Below the pieces are notes generated by a model. That model saw only the letters and a list, made by a program, of their open reading frames with translations, was not told where the DNA came from and did not search any database. Shown here in pieces: positions 13,663 to 15,018 of a stretch of DNA of 15,018 nt. A program made the position numbers and the translations under genes. Position 1 is the stretch's first letter, and every line of letters begins with the position of its first letter. The stretch covers positions 1-15,018 of the forward strand of contig JAAYLO010000133.1 of assembly GCA_012521855.1 (NCBI GenBank), read 5' to 3'. This DNA is from Halanaerobiaceae bacterium. Lineage in GTDB: Bacteria > Bacillota > Halanaerobiia > Halanaerobiales > DTU029.

Positions 13663-14667
13663 CTATTTGTACTTAATTCTAGGATCAAAAAGAGGATATA
13701 AAAGATCTATCATCAAAACCAGTGTGGTAATAGCAACAATTGAAAGTGCCGTAATACCCATAATCAGATTATAATCTCCTGTATTAATTGCAGAAAAAAG
13801 CAGATTACCCAGTCCCGGGTATGAAAAAACAATTTCCGTAATCAAAGCACCGCTTAAGATTTGTCCCAATGAAAGGGCCAGATTAGTAATCTGTGGCAGC
13901 ATGGCATTACGGATTACGTATTTAAACATGATTTTCCGTTCTTTAATACCACCCAGCTGGGCATATTGTACAAAATCCTCAGCATTAACATTCTGGACAA
14001 TCAGTTTAGAGGCCTGAAACCATGAAGCCGCACCCAATACAACAAGTGATAAGGCCGGTAGAAATGCATGTTTTAAAACATCTAAAATATAACTGAGTGT
14101 AAAGGAAGGTAATCGTCCAATACTGGCACCTCCAGAGATAGGAAACAGTCTGAAGACATAGGCGAGTAAAATCAGAAGACCCAGGGCAAAAATATAATAA
14201 GGTAATGGGCGGATGAACATCACAACACCATCAAGAATCCTGGACCAGAGCCGGTTGTTCCTGTATCCCGCAATTCCCCCTATTATATTCCCTATAACCC
14301 AGGAAAGAACAGTCGTAGTAAAGAGAAGACCTACTGTCCAGGGTAATGCCGTCTTGATCAGTTCAATAACGGGTGTTGGAAACTGGAAAAAGGAGATCCC
14401 GAAATCACCTTTAAACAACTTTCTCCAGAATTCAATATATTGCTCACCCCAGGAACCTTCCAGTCCATATAATCTGGTCAAATCAGCAACCATTTGCTCT
14501 ACATCTGCAGGATTCAGATAGGTACCGCGCGACCTTATTTCGGATATTGTTCTCTGTACAGGATTTGTCGGTGCAAAACGGGGTATGAAAAATACAATAG
14601 TTATTCCGAGGAATATGACCAGAAAATACTGTAATAACCTCGGGATAAGATATCTTTTTACAAACAT
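13663..14667 (-). CDS. ABC importer permease, DppB/OppB type, 334 aa
   Basis: First gene of the importer operon. It has an N-terminal membrane segment at about 10-29, an extracytoplasmic region with the family's MVADLTRLYGLEGSWGEQY-type stretch (59-77), and about five further segments. The coupling loop lies in the region VNAEDFVQYAQLGGIKERKI to RNAMLP (about 227-258). The end DLLYPLFDPRIKY is characteristic of DppB/OppB. The start at 14665-14667 is fixed by AGGAGG 7 nt upstream and by homology of the MFVKRYLIPRLLQY start. A longer frame to 14751 covers leader sequence with no ribosome-binding site and is rejected. Confidence 0.95.
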   Translation of the reverse strand: MFVKRYLIPRLLQYFLVIFLGITIVFFIPRFAPTNPVQRTISEIRSRGTYLNPADVEQMVADLTRLYGLEGSWGEQYIEFWRKLFKGDFGISFFQFPTPVIELIKTALPWTVGLLFTTTVLSWVIGNIIGGIAGYRNNRLWSRILDGVVMFIRPLPYYIFALGLLILLAYVFRLFPISGGASIGRLPSFTLSYILDVLKHAFLPALSLVVLGAASWFQASKLIVQNVNAEDFVQYAQLGGIKERKIMFKYVIRNAMLPQITNLALSLGQILSGALITEIVFSYPGLGNLLFSAINTGDYNLIMGITALSIVAITTLVLMIDLLYPLFDPRIKYK

Positions 14668-14720
14668 TTTTGCTCCTCCTTTTTCTCCACAATCATTGAT
14701 TTTTCGATAATTTTCGAATT

Positions 14721-14746
14721 TTCTCATTCTTTTGCTATCATGAGAA
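14721..14746 (-). promoter_or_regulatory. Stem-loop in the leader of the ABC operon
   Basis: TTCTCAT and ATGAGAA form perfect 7-bp arms (14746-14740 and 14727-14721) around a 12-nt loop. The element is 54 nt before the start codon and within the predicted leader of about 170 nt. It has no T-run after it, so it is not a terminator; an operator or RNA control element is possible. Confidence 0.35.
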
Positions 14747-14847
14747 CCCATTTATTATTATAATATTTACCACGACATAAAAAAATACCTGATATTAGTT
14801 ATGTATTAATGTTCTGACTATTTAAATATATTTGCATTTTCTACATT

Positions 14848-14876
14848 AGAATATCACATTTTATTACAACTGTCAA
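14848..14876 (-). promoter_or_regulatory. Sigma-A promoter of the ABC importer operon
   Basis: On the minus strand TTGACA (14876-14871), a 17-nt spacer and TATTCT (14853-14848) are close to consensus. The first start codon is about 180 nt downstream. Another TTGACA lies at 14903-14898 but lacks a -10 at the right distance. Confidence 0.72.
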
Positions 14877-14940
14877 CAAATAAAGGTAATTTGATAGTGT
14901 CAAGTTTTCTTTGGATTTTAAAAAAAGACTCCTTCTGTTA

Positions 14941-15018
14941 TTAAAATGCCAGGCTTTTTATTGCAGCAAATGCTGCATCTACCTTTCCCCGTCTTAATAT
15001 TGGCATGACTTCCTTAGC
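14941..15018 (-). CDS. C-terminal end of a gene entering from the right edge (partial)
   Basis: A minus-strand frame is open from the window edge to TAA at 14941-14943, giving 25 residues (AKEVMPILRRGKVDAAFAAI then KSLAF). The composition looks protein-like and helical, but it is too short to name. It contains the perfect inverted repeat TGCAGCA-TT-TGCTGCA (14962-14977). The stop lies about 65 nt upstream of the ABC operon promoter, so the two are probably separate units. No strong terminator hairpin is seen after it, only a T7 run at about 14919-14925. Confidence 0.4.
   Translation of the reverse strand, partial: AKEVMPILRRGKVDAAFAAIKSLAF

Noticed and set aside
14668..14751. 28-residue N-terminal extension of the DppB-type permease
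   Set aside because: It has no ribosome-binding site, unlike the AGGAGG before 14667, and the family start matches MFVKRYLIPRL.
1..15018. CRISPR arrays, tRNA/rRNA genes, transposases, integrase sites
   Set aside because: No regularly spaced repeats, cloverleaf sequences, rRNA motifs or transposase domains were seen on either strand by eye.

Overview
The window looks like chromosome from a low-GC, anaerobic, Firmicutes-type bacterium. Ribosome-binding sites are strong and purine-rich (GGAGG/AAGGGG types), promoters are TTGACA/TATAAT-like, codons are AT-rich, and terminators are compact hairpins with T-runs. The solute-binding protein at 8805-10691 has a cleavable signal peptide but no lipobox cysteine. 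This hints at a periplasm, so a diderm Firmicute such as a member of the Halanaerobiales is my best guess (inference only; no rRNA or marker gene is present).

Layout. Positions 1-482 (minus) hold the first codons of a gene leaving the left edge and two very small proteins, one with a single membrane segment. Positions 652-2811 (minus) hold a membrane-anchored MutS-like ATPase preceded by a 77-aa helical protein, with a candidate 19-codon ORF between them. At 3025-3900 (plus) is a secreted M23 metallopeptidase. Positions 3927-5431 (minus) form a two-gene unit, an LsrG/ABM-type small enzyme overlapping an iron-type alcohol dehydrogenase. At 5585-6706 (plus) is alanine dehydrogenase (ald) with a textbook terminator. 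Positions 6723-7951 (minus) carry a DUF438-hemerythrin-PAS sensor-like gene split into two frames at a GGGGGAAAAA run. At 8155-8760 (plus) is a monocistronic 201-aa protein of unknown family with a good promoter and a 14-bp terminator hairpin.

From 14876 down to 8805 (minus) is one ABC importer operon of the peptide/nickel/Opp type, in the order permease, permease, ATPase, ATPase, binding protein. It is driven by a TTGACA-17-TATTCT promoter with a leader of about 170 nt. Features of the binding protein resemble the oligosaccharide-binding 'Opp-like' proteins of Thermotoga-type anaerobes more than classic DppA, so sugar uptake is a real alternative to peptide uptake. The right edge carries the last 25 codons of another minus-strand gene.

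The most noteworthy items are the frameshifted DUF438 gene, the LsrG-like/Fe-ADH pair (with Gln in place of a usual metal-binding His in the dehydrogenase), the membrane MutS-like protein, and the unassigned 201-aa protein. I see no CRISPR array, tRNA, rRNA or intact mobile element. No clearly new multi-gene system is evident.
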